Of a stretch of 64,000 nt of DNA, positions 27,669 to 36,446 are shown piece after piece. The first letter of the stretch is position 1. Each line of letters begins with the position of its first letter. Position numbers and translations under genes: made by a program. The stretch is taken from assembly GCF_003651185.1 (NCBI RefSeq), contig NZ_RCDC01000004.1, forward strand, positions 1,474,659 through 1,538,658, in the 5' to 3' direction. The DNA comes from Stenotrophomonas rhizophila. Lineage in GTDB: Bacteria > Pseudomonadota > Gammaproteobacteria > Xanthomonadales > Xanthomonadaceae. The notes beneath the pieces were generated by a model. The model had not been told where the DNA came from, ran no database searches, and saw only the letters and a program-made list of their open reading frames with translations.

Positions 27669-29063
27669 ATGAACCAGAGCAACAGGCGCCGACCGATCCG
27701 TTCGGCGGCAACCGGGTTGTTGGGCATGTTGATGCCCATCGCCATGTCTTCCACTGCACAGACACCTGCCGCTGCGCCAGCCGGGTTCCCGGTCAACATC
27801 GAGGAATCGGCGCCGAGCGCCGCCCCGCATACCCAACCTGCCGCGTACCGCACCACGCCGGCCGGCCTGAAAGTGCAGCCGCCCGCGCAGGGCTTCAACG
27901 TGGCCTCGATCGAATCGATGGCGCAGCAGCTCACCTACGGCGAGCGCGTACCCGGCATGGCCGTTGCGATCGTCCAGGGGGGCCGCGTGCTCAGCGCGCG
28001 CGGCTACGGCGTCACCGACGTCAACAACCCGCAGCAGGTCGACGCGCACACCGTGTTCCGGCTGGCCTCGTTGTCCAAGGCTTTCGCCGGCACCATGGCC
28101 GGCCTGCTGGTCAACGACGGCACGCTGCGCTGGGACAGCAAGGTCACCGACTACGTGCCCGGCTTCCAGTTGAGCACGCCCGAAGCGACCGAGCGCCTGA
28201 CCGTGGCCGATCTGCTCAGCCACCGCGTCGGCCTGCCCTACAACGCCTATGACCGCGACGTCGAAGCCAACGCCGAGTACTACACGCTCACCCACAAACT
28301 GGCGGCCACCTCGCTCAAGTGCCTGCCCGGCGACTGCTACGCCTACCAGAACGTGGCCTTCAGCCTGATTGGTGATGTGGTCTACGCCGCCTCCGGCAGC
28401 TTCTACGAACAGTCCGTCGAGCGCCGTCTGTTCAAGCCGCTGGGCATGGATGACGCCAGCCTCGGCCTGGCCGGCATCCAGGCCAGCTCGCGCTGGGCAC
28501 GCCCGCATGTGCGCAGCCGCAATGGCTGGGTTGCGCTCACGCCCAAGCCCACCTACTACCGCCTCGCCCCGGCCGCCGGCGTCAACGCCAGTGCCAGCGA
28601 CATGGCGCAATGGCTGCTGGCACACACCGGCCATCGCCCCGACGTCCTGCCCGCCCCGTTGCTGGCCACGCTGCATGCGAGTCTGATCAGCACCCCCGGT
28701 GAAATGCGGTCCGGCTGGCGCCGCGAGCGCCTGAACTCGGCCGGCTACGCGCTTGGCTGGCGCACCTTCGATTACGCCGGCCATGAAGTGATCTTCCACG
28801 CCGGTGCCGTCCAGGGCTATCGCGGCCTGGTCGCCCTGGTGCCCGAGCGCGACCTCGGCATTGCCATCATGTGGAACGGCGAAAGCAGCCTGCCCAGCGG
28901 CCTGCTGCCCACCGTACTGGACCAGGCGATGGGCCTGCCGACCCAGCGCTGGCTGGACGTGGACACCGACTTCGGCAGCGACAACCTGATGGCCGAGGAC
29001 GCCGCCCCGCAAGGCAAGCGCAAGGGCGTCTCGTCGAACCGCGCGGTCGCATCACCGCGCTGA
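27669..29063 (+). CDS. class C beta-lactamase-fold serine hydrolase
   Basis: An exported 464-residue serine hydrolase of the AmpC/esterase (beta-lactamase-related, Pfam Beta-lactamase) fold. A signal segment (AATGLLGMLMPIAMSSTAQ) precedes a proline-rich linker. The catalytic set is complete: S134-L-S-K137, Y226-Q-N228, and H377-A-G379, where AmpC has KTG. HAG in place of KTG is common in the esterase and D-aminopeptidase members, so resistance to beta-lactams is not implied. Two cysteines near 218-223 (KCLPGDCY) probably form a loop disulfide. Own promoter and strong terminator. Confidence 0.87.
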   Translation: MNQSNRRRPIRSAATGLLGMLMPIAMSSTAQTPAAAPAGFPVNIEESAPSAAPHTQPAAYRTTPAGLKVQPPAQGFNVASIESMAQQLTYGERVPGMAVAIVQGGRVLSARGYGVTDVNNPQQVDAHTVFRLASLSKAFAGTMAGLLVNDGTLRWDSKVTDYVPGFQLSTPEATERLTVADLLSHRVGLPYNAYDRDVEANAEYYTLTHKLAATSLKCLPGDCYAYQNVAFSLIGDVVYAASGSFYEQSVERRLFKPLGMDDASLGLAGIQASSRWARPHVRSRNGWVALTPKPTYYRLAPAAGVNASASDMAQWLLAHTGHRPDVLPAPLLATLHASLISTPGEMRSGWRRERLNSAGYALGWRTFDYAGHEVIFHAGAVQGYRGLVALVPERDLGIAIMWNGESSLPSGLLPTVLDQAMGLPTQRWLDVDTDFGSDNLMAEDAAPQGKRKGVSSNRAVASPR

Positions 29064-29085
29064 TCCCGCCCGCACGTGGCATCGC

Positions 29086-29113
29086 AAAAGGCGGCCGGAT
29101 GGCCGCCTTTTTT
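29086..29113 (+). terminator. intrinsic terminator of the beta-lactamase-like gene
   Basis: Stem AAAAGGCGGCC/GGCCGCC with loop GGAT, followed by six T, 22 bases after the stop. Confidence 0.9.
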
Positions 29114-29134
29114 GTGGTTTTTGGTATCGCACAT

Positions 29135-29173
29135 AAAAAAACTCCTTCCCCGCTGGGCTGCCAGGGAAGGAGT
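29135..29173 (-). terminator. intrinsic terminator of the histone-like gene
   Basis: On the minus strand, stem ACTCCTTCCC/GGGAAGGAGT around a 13-base loop, followed by six or more T (29140-29135). Confidence 0.85.
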
Positions 29174-29198
29174 CTCAGGTACGGCTATCGGGAAAAAC

Positions 29199-29789
29199 TC
29201 AGATCAGCGGTGCCGGGGTTGCCGGCAGTGCGACCGGCGCGGCCTTCTTCTTGCGAACGGCCGGCTTGCGCTTTGCGACCTTCTTCACTGCCTTCTTCGC
29301 GGATGCCTTCTTGGCCGGAGCCTTGCGGGCAGTCGCCTTCTTGGCGGTGGCCTTCTTGGCTACCTTGCGGGTGGCCTTTTTGGCGGTCTTTTTGGCGGTC
29401 TTCTTGGCAGCCTTCTTCGGAGCGGCCTTCTTGGCTACCTTGCGGGTCGCCTTCTTGGCCGTCTTCTTTACCGCCTTTTTCGCGGTCTTCTTGGCGGCTG
29501 CCTTCTTTGCAGTCTTCTTGACGGCCTTCTTCGCCGTCTTCTTCACTGCCTTCTTCGCGGTCTTCTTGGTGGCGGCCTTCTTTGCAGTCTTCTTCACTGC
29601 CTTCTTTGCCGTCTTTTTCACTGCTGCCTTGCGAACGGTCGCCTTCTTGGCCGCCTTCTTCACCGTCTTCTTGGCAGCCGCCTTCTTGGCTACCTTCTTC
29701 ACGGCCTTCTTGGCAGTCGCCTTTTTAGCGACCTTCTTGGCTGCCTTTTTGGCGGCCGGCTTTTTCTTCGCAGCTTTCTTGGTTGCCAT
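29199..29789 (-). CDS. histone H1-like lysine-rich DNA-binding protein
   Basis: A 196-residue protein made almost entirely of lysine, alanine, threonine and valine in tandem KKTAKKAVKKTAKKA-type blocks, with no hydrophobic core. It ends in a different tail, RKKKAAPVALPATPAPLI. It resembles eukaryotic H1 C-terminal tails and bacterial proteins such as AlgP and HctB, which bind DNA and compact it or regulate genes. Codons alternate AAG and GCC or GCG, so the DNA itself is a long purine/pyrimidine repeat prone to length change by recombination. It is transcribed from a promoter about 290 bases upstream, leaving a long leader. Role inferred: nucleoid organisation. Confidence 0.9.
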   Translation of the reverse strand: MATKKAAKKKPAAKKAAKKVAKKATAKKAVKKVAKKAAAKKTVKKAAKKATVRKAAVKKTAKKAVKKTAKKAATKKTAKKAVKKTAKKAVKKTAKKAAAKKTAKKAVKKTAKKATRKVAKKAAPKKAAKKTAKKTAKKATRKVAKKATAKKATARKAPAKKASAKKAVKKVAKRKPAVRKKKAAPVALPATPAPLI

Positions 29790-30666
29790 GGGATGGCTCC
29801 TCGTCAGTGATCTATGGAGTGGAAACGCCCAGGTAAAGCAAACCCGCCGTTGCTGCGTCGCGGGGACCGCCGTCGCGTCATGCGCGTCGTGACGGATACG
29901 GAGACACCTGCCACATGCGGCCAGGCAGATATCGGATCAGGAAGGGTCTTGCGGTTCGCTGAAGGAAGCGAAGCCATCTCCACCGTCATCGGACGCGAGG
30001 TGGATGTCCAGGTTGTGCTTCGCGACTTGATGTCGATTCTGCTCACTCTGTTCGCAGGCAAGGTCTGCTGAGGCGAAACCTAATCACGCTTTTTTTCACT
30101 GTCAACAACCCCGGCGAAAAATTTTCACACCGGCGCCCTGCGGCGCCCCCCTCTCCGAACCCGTCATCGAGCCGACGAGAGCGCCATGCCAACGCCACCG
30201 CGAACACCCCACGCAATCAAACGCTGACAACGCAGAAAAGAAAAACACTTAAAAGAAGCACTTTCGTGTAGCGACATCGCAACATCGCCGTGTACCACCC
30301 TGCAACGCCACGCGCGCATCGCATGCGATCACCCCCGCCACGGGACTCCCCGTGCGCACCTTAAACAGACCGCAAAACTTTTCACATCTGCCCGCGTTTT
30401 TTTCGACCCGATTCGCGTAACTGCGCAAACTTTTGACCGCTCGGCACCGACGCGTTCGTACCTGGCATTCGCCGTTGAGCATCGTCGCAGGTCCACCGGG
30501 AAGCCTGTTCGGCATGCCATCGGCGCGTCGGCGAAGACCAGATCACCGGCGCGCATCGGCACCGAACCGATCGTCATGAGCCGGCCGTCGCGACCACCGC
30601 CCATCGCCCGTGCACTGCAATCCTCACGCACTACTAACGCGATCGGCGCGTTCTCGACGCGCGGGC
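29790..30666. other. gene-free stretch upstream of the histone-like gene
   Basis: About 880 bases without a convincing gene. The half next to the histone-like gene is its transcribed leader, in which short frames on both strands lack normal starts or ribosome sites. Beyond the promoter come a GGCGCC/GGCGCC hairpin (30132-30147) and three related AT-rich boxes on the minus strand: TGTGAAAATTTTT (near 30120), TGTGAAAAGTTTTG (near 30378) and GTCAAAAGTTTG (near 30430). They could be upstream activating sites or A-tract bends. No tRNA, sRNA family or transposon was recognised. Confidence 0.5.
30077..30105 (-). promoter_or_regulatory. promoter of the histone-like gene
   Basis: Minus strand: perfect -35 TTGACA (30105-30100), a 17-base spacer with seven A, and -10 TAGGTT (30082-30077). 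Transcription would start near 30070, giving a leader of about 280 nt before the ATG at 29789. Confidence 0.6.
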
Positions 30667-30695
30667 AAAAAAAAACGGCCGCACCGGGCGGCCGT
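30667..30695 (-). terminator. intrinsic terminator of gcvH
   Basis: On the minus strand, stem ACGGCCGC/GCGGCCGT with a five-base loop, followed by nine T, 20 bases after the gcvH stop. Confidence 0.92.
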
Positions 30696-30714
30696 TCTTC
30701 AGCGGAAACGACGA

Positions 30715-31110
30715 TCAGTGATCTTCGTTTTCCAGCAGCTCGGCGTAGTCGTCCGGACCCAACAGGTCGTTGACTTCGTCCAGGCCAGCCACTTCGACGA
30801 CATAGATCCAGCCGTCGCCGTAGGCGTCTTCGTTGATGGTTTCCGGCTTGTCGCTCAGGGCCGCATTGACCTCGACCACCGTGCCGGTGATCGGGCTGTA
30901 CACGTCCGAAGCGGCCTTGACCGACTCGACCACGGCCGCCTGTTCGCCGGCCTTGACCTCCTGGCCAACCTCCGGCAGTTCAACATAGACCAGGTCGCCA
31001 AGCAGGCCTTGGGCGTGGTCGGAAATACCGACGGTGACGCGGCCGCTGCCTTCAACGCGTGCCCACTCGTGGGACTTGAGGAATTTGAGGTCGCCGGGGA
31101 TCTCGCTCAT
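30715..31110 (-). CDS. gcvH: glycine cleavage system H protein
   Basis: The lipoyl carrier of the glycine cleavage complex, shuttling the aminomethyl group from the P protein to the T protein. The 131-residue protein has the lipoylation site at K65 in [14 protein letters not shown] and the usual flanking strands ([20 protein letters not shown]). ATG 31110 gives the normal family length; the longer in-frame start at 31203 would add residues with no family match. It lies 97 bases after gcvT on the same strand and ends at a strong terminator. No gcvP lies in the window, so the P protein gene is elsewhere. No glycine riboswitch was seen. Confidence 0.96.
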   Translation of the reverse strand: MSEIPGDLKFLKSHEWARVEGSGRVTVGISDHAQGLLGDLVYVELPEVGQEVKAGEQAAVVESVKAASDVYSPITGTVVEVNAALSDKPETINEDAYGDGWIYVVEVAGLDEVNDLLGPDDYAELLENEDH

Positions 31111-31207
31111 GGGACTGCTCCGAGGAATATCAGGGGGGTCAAGAAACGGGGGTAGTGTAACCAACCGGCGCGGACACGAACGCGTCCGCACCGGATACAT
31201 CACGGCA

Positions 31208-32320
31208 TCAGCCGTCGATCAACACGCCAGGCTGGGCCTGGCCTTCGCGCACGAACGGGAACTTCACCACGCGCACCGGAATCTGCTTGCCGCGGATATC
31301 CACGCGAACGTCCCCCAGTTCGCCGCCAGGCACGCGGGCGAACGCGATGCCCTTGCCCAGGGTCGGCGAGAAGGTGCCGGACAGGATCTCGCCCTCGCCG
31401 CTGGCGGTGAGCACGACCTGCCCGTGACGCAGCACGCCCTTCTCATCCATGACCAGGCCGATCAGCTGGCGGGCGTTGCCGGCCGCCTTCTGCGCCTCGA
31501 GCACATCGCGCCCGATGAAGTCGCGGCCTTCGTCCAGTGCCACGGTCCACGCCAGGCCGGCTTCATAAGGCGTGATCTCCTCGTCCATGTCCTGGCCGTA
31601 GAGATTCATGCCGGCTTCCAGGCGCAGCGTATCGCGCGCACCCAGGCCGGCCGGGCGCACACCCGCAGCGCTCAGGGCATTCCAGAAGGCGACCACGGCG
31701 GTCTGCGGCAGCAGGATCTCGAAACCGTCTTCACCGGTGTAGCCGGTACGCGCCACGAACAGCGCGGTGCCGTCGGCGGTGGCGGTCTCCAGGGCGGCGA
31801 AGCGGCCCAGCTTTTCCAGCGCGGCGCGGTCGCTCTCGCCCAGCAGGCCGATCACGCGCTCGCGTGCGGTGGGGCCCTGCACGGCGATGATGGCCAGCTC
31901 TTCGCGCTCGAGGACCTCCACGTTGAAGGCGGCCGCCTGCTCGCGGATCCAGGCCAGGTCCTTTTCGCGGGTGGAGGCATTGACCACCATGCGGAAGAAA
32001 TCGTCAGCCATGTAATAGACGATCAGGTCGTCGATCACGCCGCCGCGGGCATTGAGCATGCACGAGTAGAGGGCCTTGCCGGTGGCCTTGAGCTTGTCCA
32101 CCGAGTTGGCCAGCAGCGTGCGCAGAAACGGCTTGACCTGCTCCCCGCGCAGATCCACCACGGTCATGTGGCTGACGTCGAACATGCCGGCATCGCTGCG
32201 CACCAGGTGGTGCTCGTCCAGCTGCGAACCGTAATGAATGGGCATGTCCCAGCCACCGAAGTCGACCATCTTGGCGCCGAGTGCGCGGTGGGTATCGTTG
32301 AGAAGCGTCTTCTGGGTCAT
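31208..32320 (-). CDS. gcvT: aminomethyltransferase (glycine cleavage T protein)
   Basis: Transfers the methylene group from the H-protein aminomethyl-lipoyl arm to tetrahydrofolate, releasing ammonia. The 370-residue protein has the folate-binding N-terminal region ([20 protein letters not shown], then [11 protein letters not shown]), the [13 protein letters not shown] motif, [18 protein letters not shown] with the catalytic-loop arginine and glutamate, and a C-terminal barrel. It precedes gcvH in a two-gene unit. A GATAAT -10-like box lies about 35 bases upstream of ATG 32320 on the minus strand, but no clear -35 was found. Confidence 0.96.
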   Translation of the reverse strand: MTQKTLLNDTHRALGAKMVDFGGWDMPIHYGSQLDEHHLVRSDAGMFDVSHMTVVDLRGEQVKPFLRTLLANSVDKLKATGKALYSCMLNARGGVIDDLIVYYMADDFFRMVVNASTREKDLAWIREQAAAFNVEVLEREELAIIAVQGPTARERVIGLLGESDRAALEKLGRFAALETATADGTALFVARTGYTGEDGFEILLPQTAVVAFWNALSAAGVRPAGLGARDTLRLEAGMNLYGQDMDEEITPYEAGLAWTVALDEGRDFIGRDVLEAQKAAGNARQLIGLVMDEKGVLRHGQVVLTASGEGEILSGTFSPTLGKGIAFARVPGGELGDVRVDIRGKQIPVRVVKFPFVREGQAQPGVLIDG

Positions 32321-32406
32321 GACCGGTTCCGGGGGAAATGAAGGCAAGCCATCATTATCCCAGAACCGTCTTCACAACGCCTGCGGCGGTGCGGGAAAAC
32401 CGCGGA

Positions 32407-32838
32407 TCAGGCCTGCTGCACCTTCAGCGTCATCCCTTCCACCGCCACCACGCGCACCGGGCTGCCGGCCGGCAGATCCGGCCCGGCGACCACCCAGAAC
32501 GCATCGTCGATCTTGGCCCGGCCCTTGCCGGCCACGATGCCCTGGTCGAGCAGGACCACCCGCCCGATCAACTGCTCGGCGCGCCGGTTCAACAGCGGCT
32601 GATCACTCTGGCGATCGTGCGATCGCCCCCAGCGCCGGTAGCACTGGATGGAGACCACGCTGAGCACCACGAAGGCAACCACCTGCCACAGCAGCGGAAT
32701 GTCGGCGAACACCGCGACCAGCACGAACACCGCCGCGGCGCCAATCCCGATCCACAACATGAAAGCGCCGGGCGCGAGCGCCTCGGCGGCGAACAGCACC
32801 AGTGCCAGCGCGCCCCAGGCCACCACTTCCCAGCGCAT
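32407..32838 (-). CDS. NfeD-family membrane protein
   Basis: A 143-residue short NfeD protein: two or three hydrophobic spans (VAWGALALVLFAAEALAPGA, IGIGAAAVFVLVAVFADIPL, LLWQVVAFVVLSVVSIQCY) followed by a soluble OB-fold domain (IGRVVLLDQGIVAGKGRAKI). NfeD proteins are almost always encoded with SPFH proteins and are thought to assist membrane-microdomain assembly and membrane protein quality control. That holds here: its ATG is one base after the stop of the SPFH gene, in the order SPFH then NfeD, as in E. coli qmcA-ybbK. Confidence 0.92.
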   Translation of the reverse strand: MRWEVVAWGALALVLFAAEALAPGAFMLWIGIGAAAVFVLVAVFADIPLLWQVVAFVVLSVVSIQCYRRWGRSHDRQSDQPLLNRRAEQLIGRVVLLDQGIVAGKGRAKIDDAFWVVAGPDLPAGSPVRVVAVEGMTLKVQQA

Positions 32839-32839
32839 G

Positions 32840-33802
32840 TCAGCCCCCGATCCGCGGCGGGACGCCGCGCGTGGCTTTCTTCTCTTCCTGCTTGGCGAAC
32901 GCCTCGCGCGCCAGTTCGGCCACGCCGGCGATCGAGCCGATCACGCCGCTGGCCTCCATCGGCATCAGCACCAGCTTCTGGTTCGGCGAGGTCGCCAGTT
33001 CCTTGAATGCTTCCACATACTTCTGCGCGATGAAGTAGTTGATCGCCTGCACGTCGCCCTGGGCGATCGCCTCGGAGACCATCGTGGTCGCCTTGGCCTC
33101 CGCCTCGGCCAGGCGCTCGCGCGCTTCGGCATCGCGGAAGGCGGCCTCCTTGCGGCCCTCGGCCTCCAGCACGGTGGCCTGCTTCTCGCCTTCGGCGCGC
33201 AGGATCTCGGACTGACGCGAGCCTTCGGCCTCCAGGATCTGCGCGCGCTTTTCGCGCTCGGCCTTCATCTGCCGCGCCATCGCATCGAGCAGATCGCGCG
33301 GTGGCTGGATGTCGCGGATCTCGATGCGGTTCACCTTCACGCCCCACGGGTTGGTGGCATGGTCGACCACGCTCAGCAGCTGGGCATTGATCACCTCACG
33401 CTGGCTGAGCGATTCATCCAGATCCATCGAGCCGATCACGGTGCGGATGTTGGTCTGCACCAGCGCGATCATCGCCACCTCCAGGTTGGCGACCTCGTAG
33501 GCCGCCTTGGCCGCATCGAGCACCTGGAAGAACACCACGCCATCCACGCGCACGGCGGCGTTGTCCTTGGTGATCACTTCCTGGCTCGGCACGTCCAGCA
33601 CCTGCTCCATCATGTTCACCTTGCGGCCGACCCCGTACACGATCGGGATCAGGAAGTGCAGGCCGGGCGACATGGTGTGGGTGTAGCGGCCGAAGCGCTC
33701 CACGGTCCATTCGTAACCCTGCGGCACCATCCGCACCGCCTTGAAGAGGATGACAACGGCCACGAAGGCCAGCACCAGCGAGAACAGCATGGTCGGAAAC
33801 AT
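32840..33802 (-). CDS. SPFH/band 7 (stomatin, QmcA-like) protein
   Basis: A 320-residue membrane-anchored SPFH protein. One N-terminal span (FPTMLFSLVLAFVAVVILFK) precedes the band 7 domain (VPQGYEWTVERFGRYTHTMS to about residue 190), followed by a long coiled coil rich in alanine, glutamate and arginine (EKRAQILEAEGSRQSEILRA) and a C-terminal VLMPMEASG block typical of the QmcA/stomatin group. Such proteins oligomerise into cage-like rings that organise membrane domains and restrain FtsH-type proteases. ATG 33802 is chosen over the upstream frame. Paired with NfeD. Confidence 0.92.
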   Translation of the reverse strand: MFPTMLFSLVLAFVAVVILFKAVRMVPQGYEWTVERFGRYTHTMSPGLHFLIPIVYGVGRKVNMMEQVLDVPSQEVITKDNAAVRVDGVVFFQVLDAAKAAYEVANLEVAMIALVQTNIRTVIGSMDLDESLSQREVINAQLLSVVDHATNPWGVKVNRIEIRDIQPPRDLLDAMARQMKAEREKRAQILEAEGSRQSEILRAEGEKQATVLEAEGRKEAAFRDAEARERLAEAEAKATTMVSEAIAQGDVQAINYFIAQKYVEAFKELATSPNQKLVLMPMEASGVIGSIAGVAELAREAFAKQEEKKATRGVPPRIGG

Positions 33803-33898
33803 CAGGTCACTCCCTTTCCCCGGAATCGTAGGCCCGAGTATAGCCACGCCGTCTTCACGCCGGCGTCGGGGAGTGTCCTGGGTGCCCGTCAGGCAGGA

Positions 33899-34222
33899 TC
33901 AGGCGGTGCGCGGGGCGAACATGATCACCATCATCCCGGCCAGGCACAGGCCGACGCCGAGCAGGTCCCAGCGGCTGGGACGGATGCCATCCACCAGCCA
34001 CAGCCACATCAGTGCAGTGCCGATATAGACCCCGCCATAGGCGGCATAGACGCGGCCGCTGGCCGCCGGGTGCAGGGTCAGCAGCCAGGCGAACAAGGCC
34101 AGGCTGGCGGCCGCCGGCAACAGCAACCAGGCGCTGCCGTCCCTGCGCAGCCACAGCCAGGGCAGGTAGCACCCGACGATCTCGGCCACGGCGGTCAGCG
34201 CGAACAGCAGCAGCGTTTTCAC
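33899..34222 (-). CDS. ynfA: YnfA/UPF0060 small membrane protein
   Basis: A 107-residue protein with four membrane helices and the family blocks [14 protein letters not shown] near residue 13 and [22 protein letters not shown] in the middle. YnfA resembles small-multidrug-resistance exporters in fold, and an efflux role has been proposed in Shigella; the true substrate is uncertain. The start is a GTG whose GTGA overlaps the mazG stop by 4 bases, so it depends on translation of mazG. Last gene of the nudE-cysQ-mazG-ynfA run. Confidence 0.9.
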   Translation of the reverse strand: MKTLLLFALTAVAEIVGCYLPWLWLRRDGSAWLLLPAAASLALFAWLLTLHPAASGRVYAAYGGVYIGTALMWLWLVDGIRPSRWDLLGVGLCLAGMMVIMFAPRTA

Positions 34223-35031
34223 GCTGCGGGTTCGCCGGCCTTGGCCTGCTGCCAGAGCGCTTCCTGTGCCTCCAGATCGAGCACGGCCATGGACTGTCCG
34301 GCCGCCTCGGCCTGGGCTTCCATCGCGCGGAAGCGCCGTTCGAATTTGTGGTTGGCCAGGCGCAGCGCGGCGCCCACATCCACCTTGGCGTGGCGGGCCA
34401 GATTGGCGCAGACGAACAGCAGATCGCCCAGCTCTTCCTGCAGGCGTGCGTGATTCTCCTCGACCGGGCCGCGCGCGAATTCCGCGGCGACTTCGTCCAG
34501 TTCCTCGCGCACCTTGTCCATCACCGGTGCAGGGCCCGGCCAGTCGAACCCTACCCGCGCCGCGCGTGCCTGCAGCTTCACCGCCCGCTGCCACTCCGGC
34601 AGGCCACGCGAGATCCCGGCCAGTGCCGAGGTATCGGTGTGGCCCTTTGCAGCACGCTCTGCGCGCTTGATCGCCTCCCAGTTGCTGTTGACGTCCTCGG
34701 CCCCGTCCACCTGGACCTGGGCGAACACGTGCGGATGGCGGCGCTCCATCTTGTCGCTGATCGCGCGGGCCACATCGGCAAACCCGAACGCCCCCTGCTC
34801 CTGCGCCATCTGCGCGTGGAAGACCACCTGCAGCAGCAGATCGCCGAGCTCATCCTTGAGGTCATCCAGATCGCCGCGGTCGATCGCATCGGCGACCTCG
34901 TAGGCTTCCTCGATGGTGTACGGCGCGATGCTGGCGAAGTCCTGCTGCAGGTCCCAGGGGCAGCCCTGCAGCGGGTCGCGCAGGCGCGCCATGATGCCCA
35001 GCAGGCGGTCCAGTTCGGGGGTGGCAGGCAT
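34219..35031 (-). CDS. mazG: nucleoside triphosphate pyrophosphohydrolase MazG
   Basis: Hydrolyses NTPs and dNTPs, including damaged ones, to the monophosphate and pyrophosphate. The 270-residue protein holds two MazG repeats. The first has the metal-binding set in [20 protein letters not shown] followed by [10 protein letters not shown]; the second has [14 protein letters not shown] and then [16 protein letters not shown]. Length and repeat spacing match E. coli MazG. In E. coli it lies with relA and the MazEF toxin system; here the neighbours are cysQ and ynfA and no toxin gene is present. A housekeeping role in cleaning the nucleotide pool is likely. Confidence 0.94.
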   Translation of the reverse strand: MPATPELDRLLGIMARLRDPLQGCPWDLQQDFASIAPYTIEEAYEVADAIDRGDLDDLKDELGDLLLQVVFHAQMAQEQGAFGFADVARAISDKMERRHPHVFAQVQVDGAEDVNSNWEAIKRAERAAKGHTDTSALAGISRGLPEWQRAVKLQARAARVGFDWPGPAPVMDKVREELDEVAAEFARGPVEENHARLQEELGDLLFVCANLARHAKVDVGAALRLANHKFERRFRAMEAQAEAAGQSMAVLDLEAQEALWQQAKAGEPAA

Positions 35032-35047
35032 CGTTGCTCCAGTCAGG

Positions 35048-35851
35048 TCAGGCGGGCAGCCACGCGCGCCACGGCAGGCGGGTATCGCCCAGCGCGATGA
35101 AGTCGCCGTTCAACAGGCTCTCGCGGCGGTTGTAGCGGAACGGCTTGCCGGTCTCGGCCGAGAGCACCGCGCCCCCGGCGGCGTGCAGTACGCACTGCCC
35201 GGCGGCGGTGTCCCATTCCGAGGTCGGGCCCAGCCGCGGGTAGACGTCCAACGTGCCTTCGGCCAGGCGGCAGAACTTCAGCGAGGAGCCCTGGGCGAGC
35301 ACCTCGATATCGCCCATGCGGTCCAGCAGGGCCTGCGTCTGCTCGCTGCGATGCGAGCGGCTGGCGGCCACCCGCAGCGGCGCCGAGGCGGGCGTGCGGG
35401 TCCGCAGCACCGAATCGCGCATGCCGTCGCGGCGGTAGGCGAGTTCGCCGCGCATCGCATGCCAGATCTGGCCGGTGGCCGGGGCGAGCACCACGCCGAA
35501 CGCCGGCGCGCCCTGGTAGATCAGCGCGATGTTGACGCTGAACTCGTCGTTGCGTTTGACGAATTCGCGGGTGCCATCCAGCGGGTCGACCAGCCAGTAA
35601 GCACCCCAGTGCTGGCGGATCTCCCATGGCACCTGCGCCGATTCCTCGGAGAGGATCGGCAGCTCCGGGGTCAGCTGCGCCAGCCCGCGCTCGATCACCT
35701 GGTTGGCGCCGAGATCGGCCGCCGTGACCGGGCTGTGGTCGGATTTGATCTCAACATCGAACGGCGTGGCATACACCGCCATGATGGCGGCGGCCGCGTC
35801 CTGGGCGATGGCGATGACGGTTTCGCGCAGATCCGTCGTGAGTTTGATCAT
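35048..35851 (-). CDS. cysQ: 3'(2'),5'-bisphosphate nucleotidase
   Basis: Removes the 3' phosphate from PAP (and PAPS), the by-product of sulfate assimilation, yielding AMP. The 267-residue protein belongs to the inositol monophosphatase superfamily and has its metal-binding motifs: the glutamates of LPILSEES, DPLDGTREFVKRNDEF, and SEWDTAAGQCVLHAAGG near the C-terminus. The start ATG overlaps the nudE stop by 4 bases. In E. coli nudE is likewise close to cysQ, supporting the assignment. Sits between nudE and mazG. Confidence 0.94.
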   Translation of the reverse strand: MIKLTTDLRETVIAIAQDAAAAIMAVYATPFDVEIKSDHSPVTAADLGANQVIERGLAQLTPELPILSEESAQVPWEIRQHWGAYWLVDPLDGTREFVKRNDEFSVNIALIYQGAPAFGVVLAPATGQIWHAMRGELAYRRDGMRDSVLRTRTPASAPLRVAASRSHRSEQTQALLDRMGDIEVLAQGSSLKFCRLAEGTLDVYPRLGPTSEWDTAAGQCVLHAAGGAVLSAETGKPFRYNRRESLLNGDFIALGDTRLPWRAWLPA

Positions 35852-36396
35852 TCCTTCCGTCCCAGCCACTCGCGGGCGATGAACAGTGCCGCCAGCGAGC
35901 GGCCTTCGGAGAAGTCCTCGCGCAGCATCAACTGGTCCAGATCGGCCAGCTTCCACGGCACGACCTCCAGTTCCTCCGGCTCATCACCGACCAGGCGCTC
36001 GGGGTACAGATCACGCGCCACCACCAGCCAGGACTGATGACTCATATAGGTGGGGGCCAGGGTCATCGCGCGCAGCACGTCGACCCGGCGGGCACCGTAA
36101 CCGGCCTCTTCCTTCAACTCGCGGTCGGCGGCCTGTTCGGGGGTTTCCCCGGCATCGATGCGGCCTTTCACCAGCCCCAACTCATAACGGTGCATGCCGG
36201 CGGCGTATTCACGCACCAGCAGCACGGTCTCGTCATCGAGCATCGGCACCACCACCACCGCACCGTGGCCGCGGGTTACCAGCCGCTCGAAGCGGCGGCG
36301 TTCGCCATTGGAAAACTCCAGATCCAGATGCTGGCGCTGGAACGGCCCGCTTTCCTCGTCCGTGATCTGGTGGATGATGGGCAGGCGACGGCTCAT
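35848..36396 (-). CDS. nudE: ADP-compounds Nudix hydrolase NudE
   Basis: A 182-residue Nudix hydrolase that cleaves ADP-ribose, Ap3A, NADH and related ADP compounds. The Nudix box is complete: GRIDAGETPEQAADRELKEE, then AGY, in which the RE and EE residues bind magnesium. The N-terminal half (LDLEFSNGERRRFERLVTRG) fits the NudE group rather than MutT. First gene of the nudE-cysQ-mazG-ynfA run and divergent from bioA, with only 50 bases between the two starts, so the promoters must overlap. Confidence 0.92.
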   Translation of the reverse strand: MSRRLPIIHQITDEESGPFQRQHLDLEFSNGERRRFERLVTRGHGAVVVVPMLDDETVLLVREYAAGMHRYELGLVKGRIDAGETPEQAADRELKEEAGYGARRVDVLRAMTLAPTYMSHQSWLVVARDLYPERLVGDEPEELEVVPWKLADLDQLMLREDFSEGRSLAALFIAREWLGRKE

Positions 36397-36446
36397 GCGA
36401 GCATCTCTAGAATGGGTACTGGTGAAAACGTGTTCATGAGCCCGAA

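Noticed and set aside
27669..29063. Beta-lactam resistance gene
   Set aside because: Has SxxK and YxN but HAG in place of KTG, typical of esterase or peptidase relatives; no ampR-like regulator is adjacent.
29804..30071. Short frames on both strands within the leader of the histone-like gene (about 85 codons each)
   Set aside because: The minus-strand frame begins with TTG and the plus-strand one lacks a ribosome site; composition is not convincing and no family was recognised. A third minus-strand frame looks mildly protein-like but has no start codon.
30249..30631. Cysteine- and arginine-rich minus-strand frames between the histone promoter and gcvH
   Set aside because: Mutually overlapping in different frames, poor starts, no motif; treated as non-coding.
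32321..32406. Glycine riboswitch upstream of gcvT
   Set aside because: The upstream sequence is short and lacks the tandem aptamer motifs.
34219..35031. MazG as part of a toxin-antitoxin module
   Set aside because: No mazE, mazF or other toxin-like small gene is nearby; neighbours are nucleotide-cleaning enzymes and ynfA.
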